A stretch of DNA of 64,000 nucleotides from CAYSUS01 sp964434165 (GTDB lineage Bacteria > Planctomycetota > Planctomycetia > Pirellulales > Thermoguttaceae): positions 19,208 through 83,207 of the forward strand of contig CAYSUS010000022.1 in the NCBI GenBank assembly GCA_964434165.1. Reading direction: 5' to 3'. Under the pieces are notes generated by a model. The model searched no databases. It saw only the letters and a list, made by a program, of their open reading frames with translations, and was not told the DNA's origin. Shown here piece by piece: positions 7,180 to 15,788 of this stretch. Both the position numbers and the translations under genes were made by a program. Numbering within the stretch: the first letter of the stretch is position 1; the number at the start of each line of letters is the position of its first letter.

Positions 7180-9508
7180 CAATCTTCAGCACCGAGCCGC
7201 TGACGAGCTCGTCGATCTGGTCCCACTCCAGGGCCTTGCGCGAGGCACGCGCCGGCGGCAGGCGCACGCCCCGCGGCAGCTTGTCGGAGAGGAACGTGCG
7301 GAGCTGGTCCGCCGGCAGGGCCAGCCCGAAGCTCTCGTACTCCGAGTTGCTCAGGCTCTTCGCCGTGACCATGCCGATCACGTTGCCCCGCGAATCGACC
7401 AGCGGACCGCCGCTGTTGCCGGGGTTGACGCGGCAGTCGAGGAGGATCATGCCCTCGGTGCCCTTCTCGGGCAGCGAGCTGATGCTTCCCTGCGTGAACT
7501 TCATCCCCGTGCCCAGCTCGCCGGCCCCACCGAAGCCGAACGTGGCGATGCGTGTGCCGCGACGGATCGCGGGCGAGGAGATGACCAGCGGCTCGAGCCT
7601 GTGACCCAGCGGCAGCTCGACCTTCAAGAGGGCCATGTCCTGCTCCTCGTCCTGGGCCACGACCGTGGCCGGGACGCGATCCTTGGGGTCGGGCGAGAGC
7701 TGAACGAGGGTCTTGCCCGGCCCTTCGATGACGTGGTGGTTGGTGAGCAGGTAGCCGCCTTCGGCGATGAGGAAGCCGGTGCCGTGCCCGAAGCCCTCGG
7801 TAATGGTCTGCGTGGCCCGCTCCAACAGGGCGGCCAGGATCGGATTGGTGGGCTTGTAGTGCCGGGCATCCTTCATGAGCTGGCCCGCCTCGTCGGCCCG
7901 ATCGCTCATGACGAGGATCTCGGCGGCCTCCAGGTGCACGGCCACGGCCCGATCGTGATCGCGGAACTCGCAGTCCTTCTTCCAGTCCTCAAGCTCGTCC
8001 ACGAGGCTGGCCAAGGTGTCCGCGTCCTCCTCAGCGGCGGCCGCGCGAAGGCGCGTGATCCAGATGGCAGAGAACACGCTCTCCAGCCCGCCCTCCGCGT
8101 TCTTCGGATCGAGCTGGCGTGCCTGCTCGTACCAGGTCTTGAGCGTGGGCAAGTAGTACTGTATCACTTCCATCTGGTCCAACAGCGCGACGCCCCGGCG
8201 GATGGCCGTCACCCTGTTCTTGTCCTTCAGGGTCTCGATCTCCAGAAAGACCTCGTCGCGCATCGCCTTGAGGGTCTGGCACTCGGTGAGCTGGTCGAGG
8301 AACGCTTGCACGCCGCCCGAGACGTAGCCCAGCGTGGCCAGCGGCCGGCCCCGAGCGTCGGTGACGAGGACGGTCGGATAGCCCTCCACGCCGAAATGTT
8401 CGGCCAGGGCCCTGTTCCGGCCGGGGTCTTTCACCTTGGCCTTGGCCGCCGCCTTGCGCGGGAAATCGACCAACACCAGCACGTAGCCCGAATCGACGTA
8501 GTCGCGGAATTCGCGTTTCAGAAAGACCTCGCGAGCCATGCGGATCGACCAGCCGCACCAGTCCGAGCCGTCGAAAGCCACCAGGATGTCCTTGTCCTGC
8601 CTGGCGGCCTGGGCCTTCGCGGCCTCGAAGTCCTGGAGCCAGTCGTCGAACCCCGGCGCGGGCCCGGCCGGCACGGGCGCGGGCGGCGTGTCGGTCTTCG
8701 GCAGTCCGCTCCCCGGCTCGGGGAAGCTGGTCGAGGCCATCGCCGACTCGAGCGACTCCTCGAACTCGGGCGTGTAGTGGTAGGTGTTGCCCGCCTCGGC
8801 CGCAAGCGACGGGATCTCCCACGGCTCGTAGCCCACGCGCTTGATCACCACGCGGTGTCTTCCCGGCTCGATCTCGTACCGCACGGCGCCGCTGGCGGGG
8901 ACTTCCTTCGCCTGCTTGCCGATGTACACCCGGCTCTGGGCCCGCTCGGCCTCAGGCCAGTCGAACACGAGCACGGCCTGGGCTCGCGCCTCGGCCGTGG
9001 CCTTCTCGGGCTGCTTGCCACCGCGCATCGAGAGGGCGACCGCCGCGACCGCGATCAACAGCAGGGCCGCCGCCGCGCTTCCGCCGCCGATGGCGAGCAT
9101 CATGGTCTGCTTCTTCTTGCGCGCGGCCAGGGCCTCCGGATCGGTCGGCACCGCGGACGGCGAGACCGCCACCTGCGTGCGCGGCGCGCCCACGTCGATC
9201 ACCGGGAAGGCGCCGGGCTCGGGCTGGCCCGACTCCTGGGAGGCCTCCCGCTTCGGCGGCACGCGCCGCGGGGGTGGGCTCGACGCGGCTGCCTTGCCGG
9301 GCTCGGGCGCTTCCGGCTCGGGCGCCGCCTCCAGAGCGGCCTCCTCGACCACGTCGTCCTCTGACAGGGCCTCGCGCTCGGCCGCCCGGGGGATGGCCGG
9401 AACCGCGATCGCCGCCGCGCAATTGGGACACTTCACGCGGCGCCCGGCGTATTTCTCGGGCACCGCCACGGTGGAATCGCACGATCGGCAGCTACACGGA
9501 ATGGACAT
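7166..9508 (-). CDS. Membrane-anchored fusion: zinc ribbon, PEGA, thioredoxin-fold and trypsin-like serine protease
   Basis: A 780-residue multidomain protein. Residues 5-30 hold a zinc-ribbon-like Cys cluster (C5, C7, C10, C27, C30). A Pro/Ala-rich linker leads to a transmembrane helix at about 136-161. Residues 178-247 resemble a PEGA domain (EIEPGRHRVVIKRVGYEPW). Residues 287-407 are a thioredoxin-like domain, but its site is WCGWS, with one cysteine only (Cys318). A helical stretch follows, then an HtrA/DegP-type protease at about 573-730 with TNHHV (His592), QDMALLK (Asp624) and GNSGGPL (Ser699). No PDZ domain is visible. The zinc ribbon would be cytoplasmic and the protease periplasmic. 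It may serve in envelope protein quality control; that role is inferred. Confidence 0.85.
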   Translation of the reverse strand: MSIPCSCRSCDSTVAVPEKYAGRRVKCPNCAAAIAVPAIPRAAEREALSEDDVVEEAALEAAPEPEAPEPGKAAASSPPPRRVPPKREASQESGQPEPGAFPVIDVGAPRTQVAVSPSAVPTDPEALAARKKKQTMMLAIGGGSAAAALLLIAVAAVALSMRGGKQPEKATAEARAQAVLVFDWPEAERAQSRVYIGKQAKEVPASGAVRYEIEPGRHRVVIKRVGYEPWEIPSLAAEAGNTYHYTPEFEESLESAMASTSFPEPGSGLPKTDTPPAPVPAGPAPGFDDWLQDFEAAKAQAARQDKDILVAFDGSDWCGWSIRMAREVFLKREFRDYVDSGYVLVLVDFPRKAAAKAKVKDPGRNRALAEHFGVEGYPTVLVTDARGRPLATLGYVSGGVQAFLDQLTECQTLKAMRDEVFLEIETLKDKNRVTAIRRGVALLDQMEVIQYYLPTLKTWYEQARQLDPKNAEGGLESVFSAIWITRLRAAAAEEDADTLASLVDELEDWKKDCEFRDHDRAVAVHLEAAEILVMSDRADEAGQLMKDARHYKPTNPILAALLERATQTITEGFGHGTGFLIAEGGYLLTNHHVIEGPGKTLVQLSPDPKDRVPATVVAQDEEQDMALLKVELPLGHRLEPLVISSPAIRRGTRIATFGFGGAGELGTGMKFTQGSISSLPEKGTEGMILLDCRVNPGNSGGPLVDSRGNVIGMVTAKSLSNSEYESFGLALPADQLRTFLSDKLPRGVRLPPARASRKALEWDQIDELVSGSVLKIVKGL

Positions 9509-9779
9509 GACGGGGGGGACCTTTCCGACGGGGCGAGTCCTTAAGGCTCCAGAAACTCGTGGTCACGGCCGAATCGTCACGTGATGCATCCCGATTATCG
9601 CCGCCGCCGCCGGCCGTGGCAATCGGTGGGTCGCAGGCCATCGATCGCCCACCCCATGCGCTTGCCGCGCAGGGAGGGCTTCGCTAGGCTGACGTCGGTA
9701 GGTTCTCGCCGGAAAGCCTGCGGCGCCTCATGGTATCGTCGATTCTCCCGAACAAGAACGATTGATCGGGTCGAGACTG

Positions 9780-11264
9780 ATGTCACTCTCTATCTGGCTT
9801 GTCGCTGCCCTGGTGCTCCTTGTCTGCGTGCACGCCTCGCAGGTCTGCGCGTGCTTCGCCGTGATCGTCGGACGCGGGGCCTCGGACGACGGCTCCGTGC
9901 TCGTGGCGCACAACGAGGAGAACCACGGGCCGCACGTGCTCCACTTCCGCCGCGTGCCTCGACGCGCGTTTCCGCAAGGGGCGACGGTGCGACTCCGCCG
10001 CGGCGGGACGCTGGAACAGGTCCGCCAGACAGCCGCTTTCCTGTGGAGCGAGATCCCCGGCCTGGAGTCGAGCGACGGCTACCTCAACGAGCACGGCGTG
10101 GTCGTGGTCTCCAATGGCTGCCCGAGCCGCGAGGACGACTACGACGCCCTGGTCAGCCGGGACGAGATACGCGATGGAGGCATCGGCTACATGCTGCGTC
10201 GCCTCGTGGCCGAAAGGGCAACGACCGCCCGGCAGGGCGTGGAGCTGGCCGGAAGCCTGGTCGAACGCTTCGGCTACGCCGACTCGGGGCGCACGTACAT
10301 CATCGCCGACCCTCGCGAGGCCTGGCTCGTGGCCGTGGTGCGCGGGCCCCGCTGGGTCGCGCGGCACGTGCCCGACGATGCCGTGGTCGTGCTGCCCAAC
10401 GTGTTCATCCTCGACGAGGTCAACCTGGCCGATGCGCAGAACTGTCTGGGCTCGGAGGATCTCGTCGAGTACGCCGCGAAGCGCGGGTGGTTCGATCCGT
10501 CGGGCGGGGCTGCGTTCAGCTTTCGCGAGGCCTGCCAGGCCGCGGAGCGAAACCGGACCGACCCGCGCCAGTGGTGGGGACAGCAGCTTCTGCTCCAGAG
10601 CGGCAAGCGGGCTGCAGAATTCCACGACCTCGGCGCAGACGTGCGCCTGCCGTGGTTCATCAAGCCGGCGAAGAAGCTCTCGGTGGCCGACCTGGCCGCG
10701 GTGCTCCGCGACCAGGTCGGGCCGCGATCGCTGTTCCATCCGGACACCCAGGAGATGGCCGTGTTCCAGCTCCGCGCGGAGCCGTCGGCCGAGGCAGGCT
10801 GCGTTTATTGGCGCACCACGGGCCGCCCCGATGCGAGCGTGCTCACTCCGTGGTACGCGGGGGTGACGCAAGTGCCGAGCTGCTATTCGGCGCCGGCCGT
10901 GGACGAGCCGCAGGATATCGAGCGGCTCTTGTCCGTGGATCGCCATTTCAATCCTCCCGAGTCCGGGCTGAGACCGGACCCCGCGCTCGCCTGGTGGAAG
11001 TTCCGGGCGCTGCGCGAAAAGGTCGATGAAGACTACGCCGACCGGATACGCCTGGTGCGGGCGATCTGGGCGGCTTCTGAGCAGCGGCTCTTCGCGGCGC
11101 AGGCAGGCCTCGAGCGGCGCGTGGCCGAGCTATGGCGCGAGAGCCCTGACGCTGCCCGGCGCGAGCTGACGCGCTATTGCGCCCTCGAGGCCGAAGCCGC
11201 CCGCGACGAGGCCGATCGATTGGTCGAGCGTTTGCGGGCCGCGGCGGCGCTGGAACCGCGGTAG
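9780..11264 (+). CDS. C69-family dipeptidase-like hydrolase, secreted
   Basis: A 494-residue Ntn-hydrolase of the C69 peptidase/PepD type. A hydrophobic leader (about residues 4-22) is followed by CFAVIVGRGASDDGSVL, where Cys25 would become the N-terminal nucleophile after processing; AHNEE and SDGYLNEHGVVV follow as in dipeptidases of this family. The C-terminal 100 residues are charged and helical. TTG at 9762 is in frame upstream, but ATG at 9780 gives a cleaner signal peptide. Substrate unknown; family members cleave dipeptides. It stands alone, followed by a palindromic repeat and araB. Confidence 0.8.
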   Translation: MSLSIWLVAALVLLVCVHASQVCACFAVIVGRGASDDGSVLVAHNEENHGPHVLHFRRVPRRAFPQGATVRLRRGGTLEQVRQTAAFLWSEIPGLESSDGYLNEHGVVVVSNGCPSREDDYDALVSRDEIRDGGIGYMLRRLVAERATTARQGVELAGSLVERFGYADSGRTYIIADPREAWLVAVVRGPRWVARHVPDDAVVVLPNVFILDEVNLADAQNCLGSEDLVEYAAKRGWFDPSGGAAFSFREACQAAERNRTDPRQWWGQQLLLQSGKRAAEFHDLGADVRLPWFIKPAKKLSVADLAAVLRDQVGPRSLFHPDTQEMAVFQLRAEPSAEAGCVYWRTTGRPDASVLTPWYAGVTQVPSCYSAPAVDEPQDIERLLSVDRHFNPPESGLRPDPALAWWKFRALREKVDEDYADRIRLVRAIWAASEQRLFAAQAGLERRVAELWRESPDAARRELTRYCALEAEAARDEADRLVERLRAAAALEPR

Positions 11265-11294
11265 GGGGGCAGCGTCAGACTTCCGGCGGCGTCG

Positions 11295-11325
11295 GACTTC
11301 CGAAGTTGACACGACTTCGGAAGTC
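11295..11325. repeat. ACTTCCGAAGT palindrome, perfect 12-bp arms
   Basis: GACTTCCGAAGT (11295-11306) and ACTTCGGAAGTC (11314-11325) are perfect inverted arms around a 7-base loop. It lies between the C69 peptidase gene and araB and belongs to the dispersed family also found near 33.5, 42.2, 47.6, 50.2 and 54.8 kb. A partial extra arm lies just upstream (11279-11285). No T-tract follows, so a classical terminator is uncertain. Confidence 0.85.
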
Positions 11326-11426
11326 TTCTGCGCCGGCCGTCCTTGATGCCCGGGCAGAATCGGCTCTAATGGCGCCACTTCGCTTGCCGGCTGTCCCATA
11401 GCACGAGAAACGCAGGAGCCTGCCGC

Positions 11427-13136
11427 ATGCCCCCCACCTCGAAGAAGAAGCGTTATGCCCTCGGCGTGGATTTCGGCACCAACAGCGTCCGCGCGCTGAT
11501 CGTCGACGTGGCCGAGGGGCGCGAGGTGGGCACCTGCGTGATCGATTACCGCAGCGGCACGGACGGCGTGCTTCTGGACCCGAAGGACCCGAACCTCGCC
11601 CGGCAGAACCCGGCCGACTACCTCGACGGGCTGCACGAGTGCGTGCAGGGAGCGATCGCCGCGGCCGTGATCGATCCCGAGTTCGAGCCGGACCGGGTGA
11701 TCGGCATCGGCGTGGACACCACGGGCTCGACGCCCATCCCCGTGGATCGCCAGGGCATCCCCCTGGCCATGCACCCGGAGATGAAGGAGAACCCGGCCGC
11801 GCACGCCTGGCTGTGGAAGGACCATACGTCGCACGCCGAGGCCGCGGAGATTACCGAGAAGGCCCGCAAGATGCGGACCGGCTACCTGGCCAAGTGCGGC
11901 GGCACGTACAGCTCGGAGTGGTACTGGTCGAAGATCCTGCACTGCAAGCGGATTGCGCCGAAGGTGTTCAAGGCGGCGTACGGCTGGGTGGAGCTGGCCG
12001 ACTTCATCCCGGCTTACCTGACCGGCAATCCCGACCCCGGAAAGCTCTTCCGCGGAGTTTGCCCTGCCGGCCACAAGGCCATGTACCACGAGAAGTGGGG
12101 AGGGCTGCCCAGCGCGAAGTTCCTCCAGAGTCTCGATCCCGCCTTGGTCCCTCTACGCGAGCGGTTTGCCGCGCCGGCCGTGCCGGCCGATCACAAGGTG
12201 GGCGAGCTCGTGCCCGAGGTGGCCGGAAAGATGGGCCTCCCGGCCGGAATCGCGGTGGGGGCCGGTGCGTTCGACGCCCACACCGGGGCCGTGGGGGCGG
12301 GCATCAAGCCGGGCACGTTGGTCAAGATCATCGGCACGAGCACCTGCGACATGATGGTTGTGCCCCAGACCGAGAGGCTGGCCGACATTCCGGGCCTGTG
12401 CGGCATCGTGCCCGGCTCGATCGTGCCCGGCATGTTCGGGCTGGAGGCCGGGCAGTCGGCCGTGGGCGACATCTTCAACTGGTTCGCGCGGCACCTGACT
12501 CCGGCGGAGTTCACCGCGGGGGGCGATGCGCACGCGGCCCTTACGGGCCAGGCCGAGCGCCTGGCGCCCGGCGAGAGCGGCCTTCTGGCCCTGGACTGGA
12601 ACCACGGCAACCGCACGATCCTCGTCGATCCGCTGCTGACCGGACTCTTGATCGGGCAGACGCTTCACACCACGGCACCCGAGGTGTATCGCGCCCTGGT
12701 CGAGGCCACGGCCTTCGGGGCCCTGACCATCATCCGGCGATTCGAGGAATACGGCGTGGAGGTCAAGGAGGTCGTCAACTGCGGCGGGATCGCGGAGAAG
12801 AACCCCTTCGTAATGCAGATATACGCCGACGTCTGCAACCGGCCCATGAAGATCAGCCGCTCGGCCCAGACCTGCGCCCTGGGGGCGGCGATCTTCGGCG
12901 CCGTGGTGGGCGGCGCCTACAAGAGAACCGAGCAGGCCCAGAAGAAGATGACCGGCACCAAGCCGACCGTGTTCCGCCCCAACAAGAGGGCGGCGGCAGT
13001 GTACGCCGAGCTCTACGAGTTGTACCGCGGGCTGCACGACGCCTTTGGCACGACCCGCTTCCAGGGCAAGCTCGACCGCGTGATGAAGGACTTGATCGCC
13101 ATCCGGACCCGGCAGCGGAGAGGGAGGTCCTCATGA
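11427..13136 (+). CDS. araB: Ribulokinase
   Basis: A 569-residue FGGY-family kinase of the ribulokinase type, phosphorylating L-ribulose (or related ketopentoses) in the cytoplasm. The N-terminal phosphate motif GVDFGTNSVRALIVD, the GIGVDTTGSTPIP segment, SSEWYWSKILH, and the C-terminal IVNCGG-like VVNCGGIAEKN (ATPase adenosine motif) are all present, and the order and length agree with AraB. GGAG lies about 9 bases before ATG. No araA or araD is visible nearby, so this is an isolated pathway step. Its TGA overlaps the next gene's ATG. Confidence 0.92.
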   Translation: MPPTSKKKRYALGVDFGTNSVRALIVDVAEGREVGTCVIDYRSGTDGVLLDPKDPNLARQNPADYLDGLHECVQGAIAAAVIDPEFEPDRVIGIGVDTTGSTPIPVDRQGIPLAMHPEMKENPAAHAWLWKDHTSHAEAAEITEKARKMRTGYLAKCGGTYSSEWYWSKILHCKRIAPKVFKAAYGWVELADFIPAYLTGNPDPGKLFRGVCPAGHKAMYHEKWGGLPSAKFLQSLDPALVPLRERFAAPAVPADHKVGELVPEVAGKMGLPAGIAVGAGAFDAHTGAVGAGIKPGTLVKIIGTSTCDMMVVPQTERLADIPGLCGIVPGSIVPGMFGLEAGQSAVGDIFNWFARHLTPAEFTAGGDAHAALTGQAERLAPGESGLLALDWNHGNRTILVDPLLTGLLIGQTLHTTAPEVYRALVEATAFGALTIIRRFEEYGVEVKEVVNCGGIAEKNPFVMQIYADVCNRPMKISRSAQTCALGAAIFGAVVGGAYKRTEQAQKKMTGTKPTVFRPNKRAAAVYAELYELYRGLHDAFGTTRFQGKLDRVMKDLIAIRTRQRRGRSS

Positions 13137-13501
13137 AGATGGCGAAGCAGAAGAGCGGCGCGACCAGGAGAGCGGCGAAGAAGAAGGCCAAGCGCGAAAA
13201 GAAGCCCGATCTGCCCGAATGCTACAACTTGGAGGTTCGGCTCGTGGGCGGCATGGTCACGGAGGGCTTCGTCGAGAAGAGCCCCGTGATCTCGCGCACG
13301 ATCGAGATCCTCGGCGATCAGACGCTTGAATCGCTGGGCCTGCGGGTCCGCAAGCAGATCGACTACCGCTTCGACTACGGCGACGAGTGGTGGCACAAGA
13401 TCACGGTGGGGAAGATCGGCGAGGCCTCGGGCCGGTGCAAGTACCCCCGCGTGACCGAGCGGGTCGGCAGGAGTCCGCCGCAGTATCCGAATAGCTACTG
13501 A
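13133..13501 (+). CDS. Small pRiA4b ORF-3-like domain protein
   Basis: A 122-residue protein starting with a Lys/Arg-rich tail (KKKAKREKK) and then a domain with YRFDYGDEWWHKI, the aromatic signature of the plasmid pRiA4b ORF-3-like family (also found in IS1096 TnpR-type passengers). The molecular role of this family is unknown. The ATG overlaps the araB stop (ATGA), with GGGAGG upstream, so translation is likely coupled. No transposase or inverted repeat flanks it, so this looks like a resident chromosomal copy rather than an active element. Confidence 0.75.
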   Translation: MKMAKQKSGATRRAAKKKAKREKKPDLPECYNLEVRLVGGMVTEGFVEKSPVISRTIEILGDQTLESLGLRVRKQIDYRFDYGDEWWHKITVGKIGEASGRCKYPRVTERVGRSPPQYPNSY

Positions 13502-13771
13502 AGCAGGCCGCACGAGAAGCCCCCGACACGCCCAGACCAGCTCACCGGTCACACCCGACGGTATCCCGGAACCGATCGGTGCGCAAACGGCTCAACCGGG
13601 CCCGCTCCCTTTCCCTCGACTTCGCCGGTCTCCGTGCCCTCCGTTTCTCCATGGTCCCCTGGCATTCCAGGCCTCGCGGACCCTTCGGTTCATGGCCGCC
13701 CCTCGCGCTTGCAGCGGGGAGGGTTTGCTGGCACAATCGCGGGCGGGCACCGATTGCCGAGGAGCCACCCG

Positions 13772-15103
13772 ATGAATCATCCCGCCACGGACCCGCCGGT
13801 CTCCTTCCATCCGGTCAGCGTCCCCGATTACCTCCCGCCCGGGCCTCTCGGGGAGCTTCAGTCGCGGCGGCTCCGCGAGGTGGTGGCCCGGGCCTGCGAG
13901 CAGTCGCAGCCGTTCCGCCAGCGGATGCACAAGCAGGGCCTCAGCCCGGCGGACGTCCGCGGCATCGAGGACATCGCCCGATTGCCGCTGACCACCAGGG
14001 ACGATCTGCCGGACGCGGCCACGCTGGCCGCCGCGACCCTGCCGGTGCGCCGCATGGCCCGCTTCCAGGGCCTCGGCCGACCCGGCACCCGGCCGATCAT
14101 GGTGCCTCATACGGCCCACGACCTCGAGGTGTGGACGGAAGCTCTGGTCCGCTGCCTGGTCTCCTGCGGCATCGACGAGGGCGACACGATCCAGAACGCC
14201 TGCGGCCACACCCTGTTCGCCGAAGGGCTTGCCGTCCAGAGCGCGGCCGAGCGGATCGGCGCGCGGGTGATCCCCGTCGCGGCCGGCGACACCGACCACC
14301 AGATCGCGCTGTTGCGCGACTACGGCGTGTCGGCCATCTGCGCCACGCCGCGGTGGTTCCTGATCCTGGCCGAGCGGGCCGCGGAGATCGGCGCGAGCCT
14401 CCGGGACTTGCCGCTGAGGGTCGGCGCCTTCCTGGCCGGACCGTGGAGCGAGTCCATGCGCCGGCGGATCGAAGAGGCGGCCGGGATCCGGGCGTGCGCC
14501 GTGTTCGGGGCCGGCGAGGTGCTGGGGCCGGGCGTGGGTGCCGAGTGCCCGCGCCAGAGCGGCCTGCACGTGCTCGAAGACCACTTCTACCCCGAGATCG
14601 TCGATCCCGAAAGCGGCCAGCCGCGAGCCGATGGCGAGGAGGGCGAGCTGGTGCTGACCACCCTCAGCCGCGAGGCCATGCCCTTGGTCCGCTTCCGCAC
14701 CGGCGATTGGACCGCGATCCTTGCGGAGCCCTGCCCCTGCGGGCGCAGCCTGCGCCGCCTCCGCTCGGTCGGTCAACGCGCCGACGACGCGCTGGTGGTC
14801 GAGGGGGTCAACGTGTTCCCCTCGCAGATCGAGGCCGCCGTGCTTGCCGTCGAGGGGACGGTGCCCGACTACCAGGTCGTGCTCACGCGCGAGGAGGGCC
14901 GCGACCGGATCGAGCTGTTGGTCGAGGTGACGCCGCAGATCCTCAGCGACCGCGTCAGCGCCATGGAGGGCGTGCAGACCAGGCTGGCCCAGGAGATCGA
15001 GAACAGCCTGGGCCTGCGGGCCGTCGTCCGCCTGGTCGAGCCCCGTTCCTTGCGCCGCGGCCAGAGGGAAGTCGTGCGGATCGTGGACCGTCGCGGCGAG
15101 TGA
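13772..15103 (+). CDS. PaaK-like phenylacetate-CoA ligase homologue with altered phosphate loop
   Basis: A 443-residue adenylate-forming enzyme aligning with PaaK: SVPDYLPPGPL start, QSRRLREVVARAC, WTEALVRCLVSCG, DTIQNACGHTLFAEGL, VRFRTGDW and RSVGQRADDALVVEGVNVFPSQIE. The usual Ser/Thr/Gly-rich phosphate loop (SSGTTGKPT in PaaK) is replaced by GLGRPGTRPIMV, so ATP-dependent adenylation may be weak or lost. ATG at 13772 begins the recognised domain, 11 bases after a GGAG; an in-frame extension upstream is not conserved. It is followed 36 bp later by a double-ACT gene, a pairing common around PaaK. The preceding 270-bp spacer shows no gene. Confidence 0.85.
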   Translation: MNHPATDPPVSFHPVSVPDYLPPGPLGELQSRRLREVVARACEQSQPFRQRMHKQGLSPADVRGIEDIARLPLTTRDDLPDAATLAAATLPVRRMARFQGLGRPGTRPIMVPHTAHDLEVWTEALVRCLVSCGIDEGDTIQNACGHTLFAEGLAVQSAAERIGARVIPVAAGDTDHQIALLRDYGVSAICATPRWFLILAERAAEIGASLRDLPLRVGAFLAGPWSESMRRRIEEAAGIRACAVFGAGEVLGPGVGAECPRQSGLHVLEDHFYPEIVDPESGQPRADGEEGELVLTTLSREAMPLVRFRTGDWTAILAEPCPCGRSLRRLRSVGQRADDALVVEGVNVFPSQIEAAVLAVEGTVPDYQVVLTREEGRDRIELLVEVTPQILSDRVSAMEGVQTRLAQEIENSLGLRAVVRLVEPRSLRRGQREVVRIVDRRGE

Positions 15104-15139
15104 GGCCCGCGGAACGTACGTTCAAACAGGGATCCATCC

Positions 15140-15583
15140 ATGCGAATTCCTCAAATATCGCTGTTCATCGAGAACAAGCCGGGGCACCTGGTCACGCCCT
15201 GCCGGCTCCTGTCGGAGGCGGGGATCAACATCGTCACGCTCGCGCTGGCCGATACGGAGCGGTTCGGTATCCTCCGCCTGATCGTCCGCGAGTGGCAGCG
15301 GGCCAAGGACGTGCTCGAAGGGGCCGGGCTCTCCGTGGCCGTGACCGACGTGTTGGCCGTGGAAGTCCAGGACCGGCCCGGCGGACTGGCCGAGCTGTTG
15401 GAGATCTACGAGAAGGCCGGGATCAACGTCGAGTACATGTACGCCTTCACCGCCCGGATGGGCAACCGCGCCGTGCTCGTGTTCCGCTTCGACGATCTCG
15501 ACGCCGCCATCAACGCCCTGTGCCGCGCGGGGATCAACCCCGTCAGCCCCGTGCACCTGTACGATCAGCTTGAGGAGGGGTGA
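15140..15583 (+). CDS. Tandem ACT-domain protein
   Basis: A 147-residue protein made of two ACT domains: QISLFIENKPGHLVTPCRLLSEAGINI at residues 5-31 and EVQDRPGGLAELLEIYEKAGINVEY at about 74-98, each with the beta-alpha start and the G that binds amino-acid effectors. Such stand-alone double-ACT proteins often follow PaaK homologues and may sense an aromatic amino acid or acid. Here it is 36 bp downstream on the same strand, likely one operon. The effector is not readable. Confidence 0.88.
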   Translation: MRIPQISLFIENKPGHLVTPCRLLSEAGINIVTLALADTERFGILRLIVREWQRAKDVLEGAGLSVAVTDVLAVEVQDRPGGLAELLEIYEKAGINVEYMYAFTARMGNRAVLVFRFDDLDAAINALCRAGINPVSPVHLYDQLEEG

Positions 15584-15616
15584 GCACGTGGGTGGAGAGC
15601 GGTGTGAAAGCCTTCC

Positions 15617-15656
15617 GCCCCTCTCCCGCGTGCGGGAAAGGGGCCGGGGGTGAGGG
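15617..15656. repeat. CCCTCACCCCCGG-type repeat with hairpin
   Basis: GCCCCTCTCCCGCG-TGCGGGAAAGGGGC forms a hairpin followed by CGGGGGTGAGGG. Read on the other strand this is the same sequence as the repeat at 52023-52061. It sits in the 205-bp spacer between the ACT gene and the CoA-ligase pseudogene, which converge. Confidence 0.8.
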
Positions 15657-15788
15657 CGTGGTGCGGCGAACGGGACAGGAACCGGCCTCCCGATCCACGA
15701 TCGTCATCGATCGGCGTGTCCTCCCATATTCAAGAACGGCATAGGGCGTGGCGTGGAGTGAGAACGCTTCCAGCCCCCGGGCAAGCGC

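Noticed and set aside
6536..9364. A 942-codon open frame on the plus strand opposite the fusion protease
   Set aside because: It has no motif, is Arg/Gly/Leu-rich as expected of GC-rich antisense frames, and the minus-strand protein has complete catalytic motifs.
9762..9764. TTG 9762 as the C69 peptidase start
   Set aside because: ATG six codons later gives a better signal peptide and is the commoner start.
13133..13501. Insertion sequence around the pRiA4b ORF-3-like gene
   Set aside because: No transposase, terminal inverted repeats or target duplication found near it.
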